Shown here: piece by piece, positions 37,591-50,314 of the stretch
How the letters are laid out: every line of letters starts with the position of its first letter
Position numbering within the stretch: the stretch's first letter is position 1
NCBI GenBank assembly: GCA_023374045.1
Contig: CM041776.1
Location: forward strand, 344,285,636-344,349,635
Direction: 5' to 3'
DNA: 64,000 bases
DNA from: Limonium bicolor
Lineage: Eukaryota; Streptophyta; Magnoliopsida; Caryophyllales; Plumbaginaceae
Program-made: the position numbers and the translations under genes
The notes under the pieces: generated by a model
Database searches by the model: none
What the model was told of the DNA's origin: nothing
The model's input: only the letters and a program-made list of their open reading frames with translations

Positions 37591-39884
37591 CACAAAACTT
37601 AGTGCACACACGTGCACAACCAAGAGGCTCTACCCCCCTTAAAAAGGGTTACGCCCCCGTACCCCACAAGTATACAACAGCCGCTCAACAAGGAGCGTTG
37701 GATACTTGGCTCTCATAGAGTTCTCCAACTCCCGTGTGGCATCTTCCACCTTTGGAGTGGATTATCCTCATATCAGAGAGACGGGTATGACTCTAGACCT
37801 TACGGGCTCCACAATACATAAAGGGTGAGGCACTCATCTGTTTGTGCTCTCTCCCGAATTCATTCTAATGGGCCCACTCGCTCCGTATTGAGGTGCAGGC
37901 CCATGAACATAGGCACAGTTTGCTCTTTTCGTTGCTGTGTATCCTCTCGTTTGGATTACTAGCGTACATGCGTGTGTCTTCTCTCACTGATATTCAGCTT
38001 GAGGTGTAATATGACATTGGCATTGTTAGTACTTAGTGCTCTTTGCACTTGTCCTTTTAATACTGAGACGTACTAGCCTACATGTCCACGGAGATAAAGC
38101 TTGTCATCCGTGTCTCCAAGTGGTTTTGTTCCGGAGTGACACACTGTTGTAGTTCTTTGATACTCACTTCGTGTTGATATCCATTACATCTTCCAGTGTT
38201 CCCACTAGATTAATAACTGCACAAGTGCAATACTAAAACACCCAGTCCTACAGAGTGTAGAGGCGTAAACCCGCAGCAGTTAATATCTAATGAGTCAACA
38301 GATAAGATGAACCAATTATCATGTGAGTTGTACATTTCAAGTCTGTTAGTTATCATAACGTTGTTCCTTGCTTAAGGTATCTGCTAGTATATTAGCTTTG
38401 TCCCTCATCATTGCGTAGTCACGCGTTTATGTTCACATCATCTGGTAGGTTCCTCTGGATTGAAAGAATTTGCTCGATCCTTATGAGGGCTCTACATATT
38501 ATTCGCCCATGTAATGGGTTTTCATGTTTCTATCCTTCGCGTTCACGTCTTCGAAAGGTTTCCTCGTCTTCGTTGTATACTGTCTGCTACTCCGTGTTAA
38601 AGGTTCTTGATTTCTCTAGCCCGTTAGTTTAACTGCGGCTCTTCTCGTCCATCTTCGAGGTAATCTGCATTACTGTCCTTGACACGGAGTTGACTACTTC
38701 TCGTGTTCCTAACACTACTTGTCTACATACATGGGGTACTGTACTAATACATTACTACTTACCCGACTAACTCATAAATAAGTCTGTCAGGCCCACATGC
38801 TCCTATCGGAGTGCAGTCGTCCCATGTCTCGTTTAGTAAACTGGTAATGTCCGTCACACGGTTATTGTGAAGTATTCTGTTTTCAATCTCCCTTTTGATG
38901 GATGTCCTTTTTGTTGTTTATTAGTTCCTGTTATCGGTTATCTTGTTGTAAGTGCTATTGCCCTAGTGGCATGGTGTAAGTAAAATTTGTGCTATATTTA
39001 GCAAAATTGGTTCTCCTAATTCGATCTCATTGAGTACAACACATATTCCTCTTCTCACTGTTTAATCATGATCACATCTCATCCATAGTTCATATTCGTT
39101 CCCCCATCCATTTAATTGGATATATTGCATATTGCATAATAGCTTGAGCAACTTGGCTCTTCACTTCCCAACCATTCTCACTGACGGTGGTGCATCTACA
39201 AAGGGTATTCTATTTCACACAAGGTTATGCTTGTCCGTAAGGACTAAACATTCATCACTATTAGTGATTAGCATTAAATGCAGGTATACACTTATGGTAT
39301 TCGGCTAACAAGCCATGTCTGAAAATTCTCGAACAATTTAAACTGGTGTGGTTTACAATTACAGTGGCTGTATAATTTCTTTAGTTGCAGTGGTTGAACT
39401 AATGGTCCTTCCGAGGTTCCGTAGATTTCTAATCTTAGGGTTCGTATGAAAAGTTGATATGAAAATTTTGGTATTTAATAGGAGATTAAAATTTAGTGGT
39501 AGTTGCAGTAATTGCTGTGGCAAGTGCGCAAGGCAGATAGAAATTTCAGTGAATTGATTGTCATACCGCTTGCAATAGCAAGTGCGCCATGCAGGTGGAA
39601 ATATTAGTTCAGTAATTACCGGTCTCATTGACTCCTCGTCGTTGAGTATGGGCTACATGATAATGTAAGCATCAACATTCTGTTCATATATATCTGACTC
39701 GTCAAGATTTCAAGGTTACTGGTATTGAGTCCACATAACTAGTCTCAAAAGTCATACACAAAAGGCGAGCGGTCACTGACACACTCCCACATACTTACAA
39801 CATATACCTGTCTAATATCCAAGGCTAAGTACATAACAAAGTAAGCAAAGTCTTCCACCAGCGGTCTCACGGAGTTCAGGGTAC

Positions 39885-40418
39885 TCATGCCCTATCGACT
39901 CCCTTCCCTCTCTGGGCTCCAGTATCAGTAGATGTCTGGCCCTCCTGACCACCTCGTGGTACTCCAGATCCTCCAGCTGAGGTCCTCTGAGTATTCTTTG
40001 GTGGCCTGTAGTTACGGCCCTCAGGGTTCATCCAACACTCAAACTCCCGGTGGCCCTCTTTCTTGCAGTACCAGCACTCAACCTTGTGGCCACTGCAGTC
40101 GATCCCAGGATGATCCTTCCCACAACGCTTGCAATAGAAATGGCGTTGGGGCTGTTCGGTGCCCTTAGGAGGCGCATATCTCAACGGCTGAGCATCTATA
40201 GCTGGGCCAGTCAACCGAGGGACGGACTCTTTCCCCTTCGCTCCCTGGTGACCCTGCTGCCCTTTCTTCTGGAAGAATTTTTTTCCCTTCTTTTGGCTAT
40301 CGCCTGGAGATGCTCCTCCACCCTCAGACTCTCCCTCAGGGTTCTTTCTCTTCTTTATCCCGAGAGTCTCTTCCCGAGTCTGGAGCATTAGCTCCGTCCT
40401 CGGAGAGCATCGTAACAC
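39885..40418 (-). pseudogene. gag: Gag C-terminal (nucleocapsid) part of E2
   Basis: The 177-codon frame is basic and Gly/Gln/Lys-rich. It has a partial knuckle CKRCGKDHPGIDC (~residues 95-107) and then a proper zinc knuckle CWYCKKEGHREFEC (~residues 115-128; C-x2-C-x4-H-x4-C). Paired knuckles of this form are usual for chromovirus nucleocapsid, which packages element RNA. It follows the capsid-type frame at 40493-41173 after ~75 bases. No ATG suits the start. Either a frameshift or an intron separates the two: the minus strand has CAG|GTATTAAC near 40499 and an acceptor-like TTCCAG near 40425. I could not find a splice that keeps both frames open. Confidence 0.85.
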
Positions 40419-40492
40419 TCCTGGAATCTCATTGGTAAGTTCTCACAAAGTTAATCGGTAATGTAGTAAGTAAAGAATTTTTGGCATTTATG

Positions 40493-41173
40493 TTAATACC
40501 TGGATGGTAGTATAGAGGGTAGCACCCATCGCCATCTGGATGCGAAACAACAATCCCCCCGGAACTTCTCGACCTTCACGGTCTCTGAGTAATCAACTTC
40601 GGGGATGAAGTCCAGCAGACCAATGAATCGAGCGTAGTACTCATCCACGGTTAGACCTCCCTGGGAGAGTGTCTCGAACTCTCGGCGCTTCTTCTGCTTG
40701 AGATGTGCCGGGTAGTACTTCCCCCTCAGCAGCTCAACGAAGGCAGCCCACGTAAAGTCGGGCGTAGCCAGGTGATGGTCCTTGACCAACCTCCACCAAG
40801 TGCTGGCTGCATCCTTCAGATGGAAAGCAGCAATGACGACCCTCTTGTCGGCAGGTACTTGCAAAGCTTCGTAGGCCTTCTCATGTTCAACTATAAAACG
40901 CTCCAAGGCTACGGGGTCTGGCTCCCCTGAATATGTAGGTGGTCGGGTCTCGGTAACTGACTTCAGCCAGTTCGTCTCCTTGGGATGTGGCGGGTGGGCT
41001 GGTGTTCCTCCAATTTGAGTACCAAGCTGTGCGAGAACGGCAGCAATCGTCTCTGCAACTCCTGGAATCACGGGGTCACCGCCTCCACCTCTACCGCTAC
41101 CACGCCCTCTAGTTCCCCCAGACATCTGTAGTACAGAATGTCGCATGAATACTCGGTAATTTACCGTACACAA
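40493..41173 (-). pseudogene. gag: Gag N-terminal (capsid) part of E2
   Basis: The likely start is the Met of MSGGTRGRGSGRGGGGDP near 41124. Capsid features include PPTYSGEPDPVALERFI (substrate-like head of Retrotrans_gag), DAASTWWRLV, then FVELLRGKYYPAHLKQKKRR, EFETLSQGGLTVDEYYARF. These are the core landmarks of the plant Ty3/gypsy Retrotrans_gag domain. The last ~20 residues look wrong. Shifting one base within the C/G run at about 40555 restores a gag-like continuation, so a homopolymer indel probably breaks the frame. The protein would form the virus-like particle coat. No pol follows, so E2 resembles the TR-GAG group of non-autonomous elements. Confidence 0.9.
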
Positions 41174-41340
41174 CCAGTGGATATTGAATTACATTTAAGG
41201 CTAATATATCACGCAATTTGCGTTACTAAACACAATATCTTTCAAGACGAGTCGTCTCGTACCTCACAAACGTTTCCCGTAATTTCCCAAGTTCTAAGCT
41301 CACTGTCTTGACCTAGTATCTCGTCATCAGAGCGGTACTC

Positions 41341-41352
41341 CGCTCTGATACC
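41341..41352 (-). other. Primer binding site (initiator Met tRNA) of E2
   Basis: On the minus strand TGGTATCAGAGC(G) follows the LTR end GGTGTTACA by 5 bases. It is identical in type to the A1 primer site, as is the flanking AGCG. Confidence 0.92.
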
Positions 41353-41357
41353 ACTTT

Positions 41358-44300
41358 TGTAACACCCCTCTCCATAAACACGTAATAATCCCTCACGTAG
41401 CAATAAATAAAACGTCTTACAGCGGAAGATAAATAACAACATTAATACTCACTCGGGTGTCACCTGCCATTACTCGCCCATGCGAGTAACGAAGCAGAAC
41501 TATATCCAACAACCAAAATAAACAAACTGCTAACCGCTGTGATAACGAGATAACTCCTATACATCATACTAAGTCCATAAACCATAAACGACGACAAGTG
41601 AGCGTCTACCCAATCCCGAATATACATAACCGTACCATAATACAATCCACAGTCTAACATTGTTATACAAATAGACTCCATGTGCGGTAATTAAAGTAAA
41701 CCCTAACTACCCTGATCTCGCACTTCGGCTTCGACAATGATCACAACCTGCACAATGAGTGTAGTCTCAGCGATAAACGCTGAGTATGCCGGGCCTGGAC
41801 CCTATTGGTCATTTAGTCATTTTAACCATCTTATTATTAGATTGGTTTCATGCTTTACCATTTTACATATAATCAATACTGTAATAAACGCATAAATACA
41901 TAACCATCCATCCAATCCAAACATTCACAAATACATAACCATCCATCCAATCCAAACATTCATTAAATATCACAACCAACAGTTGTATAAACGAGCGTAT
42001 CGAATTAGTACTGTATAATCGTCGTAGCGAACGTCTTCCTTAATTAATTTAATTTGGCCTTCTAGGCCCCATCCATCCAAACCATATTAATTAATTACCA
42101 GTTGGGCGTCATGTTGAGACAACCCGATAACCTCACCAATGGACAGTAGTCCTCCCGTACACACAAAGGTGCTCATTTCGCCAGAGGTCCGGAGGCCCCT
42201 GACTATTCACTTTGCCTCGTAAGGCGTCCATATAAAGGCCGTAGCCACCTGACCCACGATCCAAATAGGGCTCGTTGGGTAATACGTAGAGTGGAACCTG
42301 ATCGGATACCCCTCAGTGATCACAAATGCGCAACCAAGTAGTTCGTAAACTACCGGGATTCCTCTCCTCAACTCATACCAACTCTCTCATAATGTTTAAG
42401 ATAAACTCTTAGTTTTATGGAGAATACACTTCATTAATTAGCTGCCCAATGGGTCTCACGCATACCTAGAAGTAATCTAGGTTATATTCATGTTCGAGAT
42501 TCATGCTCTAGAAACCGACAATGTCGTGTCTCGTACCTAAGTGTTTTACTTAGGTTACCATATACTTAATATTAATACTAAGGGTATTATAATAAGTAAC
42601 CGTCATGTCATCACATTAACGCATATGTATGTTTATATAAGTCGATCTATAGTCGACGTAGTATTAGTCCCGTGGGACGCTCGTGGATAAATAATTAATG
42701 CAGTAACACACATACTCACATACACGTATCCACACACATAACACACAAGTTATATCAACCAAATCCGAGCCCAAGGAATTCCTCAGGACAACCCGGATCA
42801 AACCCCTTTACATACCGTACACCTTAGACCAAGGATGCGCAGTGTAGACCACTAAGCTCTTCAGGCGCCTTTGTCTGAAGTACGATCTAAACGGTAATAA
42901 AACTATAAGTCAGTCTCCATGACTAACTAAATCCGGTATTTCCGAATAACAAGTAACCCCGACAGTTGATCCCCGGATTTCTACAGTTAATTGTTACGGG
43001 TTCCTCTAAACCAGTCGGCTTTGTTACTTAGACTCGTAGGTCGTAATTCTTCGACTGTTGAGTTTAATTCATTATATTTCTTGAATCTTGTCCATCATTG
43101 AACTTAGGTATATAACCTATAGTTGCATGTATGCATGCATTATTTATTATATTGTATTATTTCCCACCTTCCATTATAATACATTGTATTACAATTCATT
43201 AATCTTTTTGTAAACTATATTTGAATTCAAAAGCTTATAACTTCCAGTTTATAACTATTTTCATATAATAACCTCCACCATTATATTATATGGTTTCTCA
43301 CCATAATATATATCCATCCTTATATACATTATTCTCGCATATGTATATATTTACCAATATAGGTAAGTTTTATGAGTTGTAAAACTCTTATATTATATGT
43401 TACATTTTTATCATCTTATATTAGATGATCATACCCATTAATTGTATTATATTATACAACTTATATTAAGATTATTATCCCAATATTATGTAACATCTTT
43501 ATGTTGTATAATTACAAATCCTAAGGTTAATTCAATATATACCTTAGTTTATAAATCTTATTTATTTATAGTTTGTCACATTATTTAATGTGAATATCCT
43601 TACTTATATTAATTCCATTTAAACCACATTAATAGCATATAATTGTTATAACATTGTTGACCATAGTCTAAAATTCATTTTCCAACCTTAATATATTTCG
43701 GTACAACACTATATTTCATTTGAATTCCATTTTGATCACATAACAATATGTAATGTTATACCATATACTAATATCATATAATATGATATTTTTATTTCTT
43801 TTAACTTATAACCTATAGTTTTTATACAACACTATTTTATATTGCCGAATAGGCACATCCATTTAATCCAATATTATTACCTCACCATATCTTTATAGTT
43901 ATTACAAAATCACCCCATTATTTATACCATGTTATATATATATCATATTATATACATTTTTAACTTTATAAAAAGGTATAACATATGGTTATTTTTATTT
44001 AATAACCGAACAGACTTTAAAATCTGTTCTAATTTATTTTCTAGCCCCTTTAACTTTGCAAATTTATAATTTGACCACATATGTAATGTTATGTTATATA
44101 TATATATATATATCATATATTATAACATTTTAAACCTTAATATTAATATAACCTATAGTTATATATCTTTTAGATTTCTAAACAGACCCAAATCTGTTAT
44201 AAATTATTTTTCAACCCACCAACTTTCTATAATTACACTTTGACCCAATTTATAACATATAGTTTTATAATATCATTAAAACTATATATTATACACATAT

Positions 44301-46774
44301 CTTATTAAATACTCTTATATTATTCCAAAAATCACCAAATTCAACCCAAGGGTTATAATTACCATTACAAACCCATATACTCTCTGTATTTATCATTCCA
44401 CCCCATTTATTTATTCAAAGTGTAACAATGACATAAAAACTATATATTATACATATATAGTTTATTTTAATTCCAAAATCAACCCAATAAATTCCTAAAA
44501 ATTCCAAATAGCCCATGGGTGTTTATAATACCATTTTACACCCTTAACTTTCGGTAATAACATATATACCCCATATGTTAAAAAAATTTTACAATTGATA
44601 CTTATCTTATTATATAACCTTAAATAATTTATTTAACTTATCTAATTTGGTCAAAACCTAGCATATGGTCAAGGTTGACCTCCTTAATATTGCCTTGACC
44701 ATCAATTCCCATTATTTATGGTTTGTACCCATATTTTCCAGAAATTACCATTTAACCCCAAAACTTTATAAAATCTTATAATTTTTATTTTAAATCCTTT
44801 TAACACCTAATTTTCGGCTTTATTATTATATAGCCCCCAAATTTAATTTAATTACAATTTAAACCCCTATAGTTTTCGGTAATATTTATTTATTACCTAA
44901 ACTTAATTAAAACCTTAAAAATGCATAAATAAAATGGTCTAAAGTACATGGCCTTATTACAAACATTAGCTTATAAAATAAATTACACATAAATGCCCAA
45001 AAATGCATTAAACTCTTGGCCTCTCCCATAAGTTCTCCATATTTACCAATTTTCCACATAATGTCTTAAATTTGACAATTATGTTATTTAATCACTTATA
45101 TAAATTTACTAACTCATTCCTTAACCACCTAAGGTCAAATTATGACCTTTTATACCTTATTCACTCACGACAATTATATATACATATGTTTAAACACATA
45201 TTAATATACCAAGTGAAGGTTTAAGTGATTTATACCTTATTTTAGCCAAGATAAGGCCTTGTTTGGCCACGGAAAGCTTGGGATAATTTTTCCACAGCTT
45301 CATTTACATGTTTTCAAACAGCAATTAAGGCATGATTAGTCTCCAAGCAAGAGCTAACCATAAGAAGTGTTTTAATGTATTATTTCAAGGTTAAATTTAC
45401 CTTAGAATACAAGGGCAACCAAGGCTGTTCTTCGGCCTGATTTTACAGAAGAAAAAGAGCATCAAAAGAGCTACTAAAACAAGGCTTAAAACCGGTACAA
45501 CTCAGATTAGAAGATGGATAATTTTCACCCTGATTAAGATGCCAAAAATGGTGTTTTTGGCATGGATTCGGCTATTCCTTGAAGCTCTTGATATACCAAC
45601 TGAACAAGCATGTTAAGAAGAAGATAATAAGCCTTAAGAACCAAGGTTTACAACCGGTAATGAAGGAAATGAAGGGATATGTGCTTAAAGCACATTTTTA
45701 CCTTAAAAGATCAAGATTAGAACTTCCCTCCTTCTTCCCTTGTTACAGCCGAGAATCACCTTCCTTTTAACCTCCAAAACACACTAGAAACATGGGTGGA
45801 AATGGCTGATGTTTAGCTCCATGGAAAGAGGAAAGAAAAGTGAAGAGAATGAACATAAAATGGCTTAATAAGCTTACCTAGATCAATTTGTGTTCTTCTC
45901 TGAGTTTGGATGTCTTCTTATGGTTATGGAGGATCAAAAGAGAGAATGGAGGCAGTTCTCATGGCTGGGAAGGTGGTAATGAGAGGAAAGAGAAAGAATT
46001 AAGCTTATAAGGTAAAGTTTGGTTACTTTATTGAATAGTCTTAGATGACTCATTAGTAGATATTTGTTGTTGGATAATGGATGAGTATGACAGCCTAAAG
46101 AGGCGGCAATGGGTGGCTTGGTCAAGGGATTACATTTGACCATGGTTTAAGTTAGGTAATTTAATGTTATTTTGGGTACTATTCACCCAAAATCACCCAT
46201 TTTGATTTTATTTTTAAACTATGATTTAGAATTTATAATATAGTCTATCATGTCACATTAATGATATAAAGAATGTAATCTAGTCTTTAAAGTGACAAAA
46301 AAGTCAATATCTTAGAGCTCATACACAAAAACGTGATTTAAGGTGTTTTAGTGCACATTTTGTGTCCCAAGGTGTTTCCGAGCTTAGTTTTCTTTGAGAA
46401 TGGTTTCATTACATTCCTTACATGATAATTGAACTTATAATCCAATTTTATATCAAATGGAGGTCATAAGACCTTTAAGGTTTCTTAGAGCACATTTTTG
46501 CCCTACTTGACTTTTAAGCATGTAAATGCTTTTTCTTTGTGTTGGAGTGTTGTCCAATAATTTTAGTACGTTCATTTATGTGTTATAGTGCTTAGGACAA
46601 AATTTTAGGTCCTAAGGAGTTCATTTGGGTATGTATTTACCCTAAACGATCAAAGGGTGCAATTCTTGCTTTGTGTTGACCATTGTTGTTCTCAATTGAC
46701 TTTTAAGGCATGTTTAGGCCTTAATTAATTTTATTAGATGTTTAATAAATGTTTTATTAGTTTGGGGTATTTCA
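41358..46774 (-). repeat. 5' LTR of E2 (5417 bp)
   Basis: Runs from TGAAATACCCC (at 46774, minus) to GGGGTGTTACA (at 41358). It differs from the other copy by scattered substitutions and small indels, including a ~36-bp tandem duplication at ~41890-41963 present only here and an extra ~25 bp near 46313. Leader donor-like sites lie at 45877-45876 and 45701-45700 on the minus strand. Confidence 0.95.
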
Positions 46775-47875
46775 GAGGAGTTTTGGGAATTTGAGTAGTC
46801 TAGTAGAGAAACGGACCTTTGAGAATTTGAGGAACTAGGAGAATAGTTCTGTCTGATAGTCGAACCTTCCCATCATGCTAGACCCGGTGTAGGGTCGTAG
46901 CCGGGGAAGCAAGACTTGTATTTGAAAGCCCGGTGGTGAGTCTTGTGTATGACTCTGCCCGGAGGTCATGGGTAATGACTTAAAAGATGCCCCGTTGAGA
47001 ATTTGAGAACTTGTGAACTTGAGAGATGATTGCAAATTGAGAATCGAGTTGAGACTTGAGAGAATTGAGAATTGAGTTGAGAAGTGTAGAAATTGAGTTT
47101 GAGTTGAGAAATTGAGAATTTGAGAATTTGAGATCGAGATTGAGAATAAGAGAGTTTGAGTAAGAGTAACCCAAGAGAATGAGTAAGATAATGAATAAGT
47201 AACTAAGGCACAGTGAGGTAGAAACCCTCAAGGCCTAAGAGCTAGATGAAATAAACTAACTACCTTGATGTGTTAGTTAGTGTTTGTATTCTATGTTGAA
47301 TAATGTTTGGAATATTGTACATGTATAATATATTGATACCTTGCATGATGATTGAATTAAAATGAATCCCATGCTCTCGACAAAGTGGTCGGTGTACCCC
47401 TGTTAGCACGCGGGGTATGCGAATTTCATACCAGCAATCCGCTGAGCCCCTTGGGGCGCTATTTTTACTTTACAAGTACTTGGATCCGAATACCGTTCGA
47501 GAGTAGGACGGGGTCGCTATGTAAGCATGAGTAGTTGTTTAAGAAATTGTATTGTTTGTATTGTAGAACTGTAAGACCGAAATGTTATTGGCAAAATTGA
47601 GAATTGTAGAGACTCCGTATAGATTGGATTTGAGGATTGTATAGATATTTGAATCGGTAAAGGAATGTAATGTAGTAGTGTTATTTGATCGCTAGGTATA
47701 TTCAAGTTCATTAGACCGATATTAGATTTGCATTTGGATTGGCCTTGTTAGTCACGTGGTGGCTAACGGCATTGTATCATCCACCGTTTGTGAGTGAATT
47801 TCCACTACTTTAATATTGATAATTGAGACAGATTAGGAGATAATGACTGGATTAGCGGTAGGGTATTACAACAAC

Positions 47876-47997
47876 CTAACTTATTCAACAAACTATTATT
47901 GTATGTGGGAGATAGAAAGTGAATACTTGGGTACCTTAAAATTGAAAAAAAATAACCACAAACTTTAGAATATTATTTATATATTGTTCATTGTATT
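47876..47997. other. Short flank between solo LTR and copia relic
   Basis: AT-rich, with no feature seen. It may be the decayed 3' end of the copia element. Confidence 0.35.
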
Positions 47998-48480
47998 CTA
48001 CAAAATTAACCGCATCTGGCTAGAACTCAGCGCACTGTCTAGACCGTCTTTGTGCTGCTGCCCATTAAGCGCCTTGGTGAGAATGTCAGTCGCTTGAAGA
48101 CGAGCCGGAACATAGTTAACAATGACCGTCCCATCTTGAAGAAGATCACGGATGTAGTGAACATCTATGTCAATGTGCTTTGTTCTTTGATGAGCAACAG
48201 GGTTCCTCGCTATATGGACCACAGCCTGGCTATCTGACTTGATAGGAACGGGCGTGACACCATGGACTCCAAGCTCAGCAAGAAGACGGGTTAACCAAGC
48301 AATTTCTGTGCAAACTGCCCTCATGGACCGGTACTCTGCTTCAGCTGAGGAAAGCGACACCGTGGTTTGCTTCTTGGATTTCCAGGAAATCAAGCTGCCA
48401 CCAAACCGAATTATGAATCCACTAACAGACCTCCTGGTGAGTTGGCAACTTGCCCAATCAGCGTCACAAAAAGCCTCCAG
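47998..48480 (-). pseudogene. pol: Copia RNase H domain and C-terminus
   Basis: The frame shows DADWASCQLTRRSVSGF, then SWKSKKQTTVSLSSAEAEYR, TKHIDIDVHYIRD and ADILTKAL-like TDILTKAL near the end. These are the usual copia RNase H landmarks, including the catalytic DADW and SxAEAE positions. This segment alone looks intact, so decay has been uneven across pol. Confidence 0.9.
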
Positions 48481-48489
48481 ATTATAATC

Positions 48490-49439
48490 CTAGTTCTGCC
48501 TGAGAAGAATACCAAAACCTGAAGTAGACTTAAGATATCCAAGAGTATGCAAAGCAAGATTAAAGTCCCTTTCAGTAGAAGAATGTTGAAATTGACTAAG
48601 AAATTGAACAGAAAAGGCGATGTCAGGCCTTGTGTGACACAAGAAATTGAGCTTCCCCACTATCTTCATGTATAAAGTTGGGTCATCCAGAGCTTTGCTC
48701 TCAGTTCTAACATCTCTGACAGAGGGAAGAGGACAAGAGCGTTCCTTGATTCTGCCGGAATCAAATTCTTTTAGCATGTTGTCAATAAATCTTTTCTGTT
48801 CAAGACAATGCCCTCAGGAATCTTTAAAACTGAATGCCAAGAAACAAGTTTATAGTGCCTAAATCCTTAATTCTAAAGGTTTCATGCAGAAAATTCTTGA
48901 GAGATTTTATCGCTTCAATATCATTACCAGTGACAGCAATGTCATCTACATATATAACAAGGTAAACACATTATCACCTTGGATTTTATGAAACAAGGAA
49001 TAGTCGTTTTTGGATTGGGTGTTACCCTCTAGTCTTCAAAGTGGTTCAGTTTAGCACTCCATTGACGTGAGGCCTGCTTCAAGCCATACAAGGACTTCTT
49101 CAACCTGCACACTTGATTAGGTGAATTAGTGACTAAACCTTTAGGCAATTGCATGTATATCTCCTCATCCAAATCACCATGTAAGAACGCATTATTTATA
49201 TCAAGCTGATAATCTCCCATTGTCTTTTGACAGCAACAGAAAACAGAACCTTAATAGTGGTTAACTTGACAACAAAGAAGAAAAGGTTTCGAAGTAAAGT
49301 AATCTACTCCCTCTTTCTGCGTATAACCCCTCACTACAAGCCTTGCCTTATACCTTTCTATATTACCGTCAGCCTTAGTTTTGACCTTGAAAACCCATTT
49401 GCAACCAATGGGTTTCTTCCTAGGCGACAAATCAACCAC
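48490..49439 (-). pseudogene. pol: Copia reverse transcriptase
   Basis: Pieces in order are [18 protein letters not shown] and [18 protein letters not shown] (49439-49270), [20 protein letters not shown] and [13 protein letters not shown] (49220-49040), YVDDIAVTGND (~48955-48925) and YMKIVGKLNFLCHTRPDI (~48690-48640). YVDD is the catalytic site. Breaks occur near 49250 and 49020, and again between 48880 and 48780, so several frame changes disable it. The order and motifs leave little doubt about family. Confidence 0.92.
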
Positions 49440-49442
49440 TTC

Positions 49443-49952
49443 CTAGGTCTGATTTAAATCTAAAGCATGTAACTCTTCTCTCATTGCCTTCTGCCAATGA
49501 CTGAAACGATTAGCATCCTCAAAAGTGGTTGGTTCATAGTAATCATCCTCATTTCGCATATGAGTTAAAAGAGGCAAAGCTAAAACAACAGACTTCTGAG
49601 TGTTAAACAAAGAAGATACAGTATGACTGCAAATGGTATTATCACCAACAGAGGAACATATATAATCTTGTAGATTAACAGGAGTTCTAACTCGCCTACC
49701 AGATTTTGTAGAAACAGTATTACCACCATCAGAAGAACCACTGGCCTGCTGCTCATTCCCATGAGAAGAACTAGTAACCTGCTGCTCAAACATCTGAACC
49801 ACTGGTGTCTGATCCTGCTGATTTTGCTCTGTGTGGGCAGGAAAACAAGAAGAGTCCCACCCTCGCATTGGCTGAACAGAGGAACTATGTGGACTGTTAG
49901 ACAAGGAAAGTTTATCAAAAAAAAATATGTTCTACAAACCTGACATGCCTAC
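49443..49952 (-). pseudogene. pol: Copia integrase-RT linker region
   Basis: A Ser/Gln-rich low-conservation stretch that ends in SGRRVRTPVNLQDY, then FSHWQKAMREELHALDLNQT, the entry to the copia RT domain (W..AM..E..AL..N.T). It lies between the integrase half at 49953-50309 and the RT at 49439, as expected. Confidence 0.8.
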
Positions 49953-50309
49953 TTAACCTGATTTGTCCAGTCCGCAAATCCACAAGTTTGTACCTTTAGA
50001 ACCAAAAGGATACCCAACGAAACAGCAAGGTAAACCCCTATCTTGAAACTTGTCACGAACAGTGTTATCAAAACAGAAACACAAACAGCCAAACACTTTG
50101 AGATCAGACAAATCAGGCTCTTTGCTGGACAGAACAAAATACGGAGACTTACCACTAAGAACCTTGCTAAGACAACGATTAATCAAGTGAACAGCAGTAA
50201 GTAAGCATTCTCCCCAAAAAAATTTGGGTAATCTAGACTGAAACATAAGAGACCTGGCCGTCTCTAACAAATGTCTATGCTTCCTTTCGACTACACCGTT
50301 CTGCTGCGG
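49953..50309 (-). pseudogene. pol: Copia integrase, C-terminal half
   Basis: Starting next to the insertion edge, PQQNGVVERKHRHLLETARS leads into WGECLLTAVHLINRC, then LKVFGCLCF and FVGYPFGSKG. E in VERKH is the third residue of the D,D,E catalytic triad. The preceding half is at 55396-55842, 5 kb away, because a Tat-type element inserted between CPYT and PQQNG. Confidence 0.92.
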
Positions 50310-50314
50310 GGTAT

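Larger units (their letters stand above)
36945..39880 (-). other. Internal region of E2 downstream of gag, no pol
   Basis: About 2.9 kb where pol would normally lie. No enzyme motif was recognised. It includes an AT microsatellite (37263-37318), a set of CATAC/GTATGCCC repeats (37440-37590) and two blocks homologous to the interior of A1 (38201-38270 and 38682-38880). Confidence 0.75.
31564..46774 (-). mobile_element. Giant LTR retrotransposon E2 with gag only (TR-GAG-like)
   Basis: LTRs lie at 41358-46774 (5', in element sense) and 31564-36932 (3'). The element reads on the minus strand. Ends are TGAAATACCCC and GGGGTGTTACA in element sense, as in A1. The insertion is flanked by perfect GAGGA duplications (31559-31563 and 46775-46779) and sits inside the solo LTR. 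The primer site is next to the 5' LTR and a purine tract next to the 3' LTR. Only gag is present and no protease, reverse transcriptase or integrase is recognisable, so it depends on a partner element. LTR lengths of 5417 and 5369 bp are very large for this type. Confidence 0.95.
28229..47870 (+). mobile_element. Solo LTR related to A1, split by element E2
   Basis: The left part (28229-31563) starts TGAAATACCCC and the right part (46780-47870) ends GGGTATTACA. Outside both edges is a perfect 5-bp duplication ACAAC (28224-28228 and 47871-47875). Joined without E2 and its duplicated GAGGA, it is ~4426 bp, the size of an A1 LTR. Shared marks with A1 include GGGCCTAATGG-type leader text, the GGCCGGTTTTT block, the hairpin array and the late CGCGGGGTATGCG and GGCTAACGGCATTGTATCA phrases. 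No interior or second LTR accompanies it, so unequal recombination removed them before E2 arrived. Confidence 0.93.

Noticed and set aside
37363..37718. Several overlapping frames near CATAC repeats
   Set aside because: All arise from the short palindromic repeat and differ in each reading frame.
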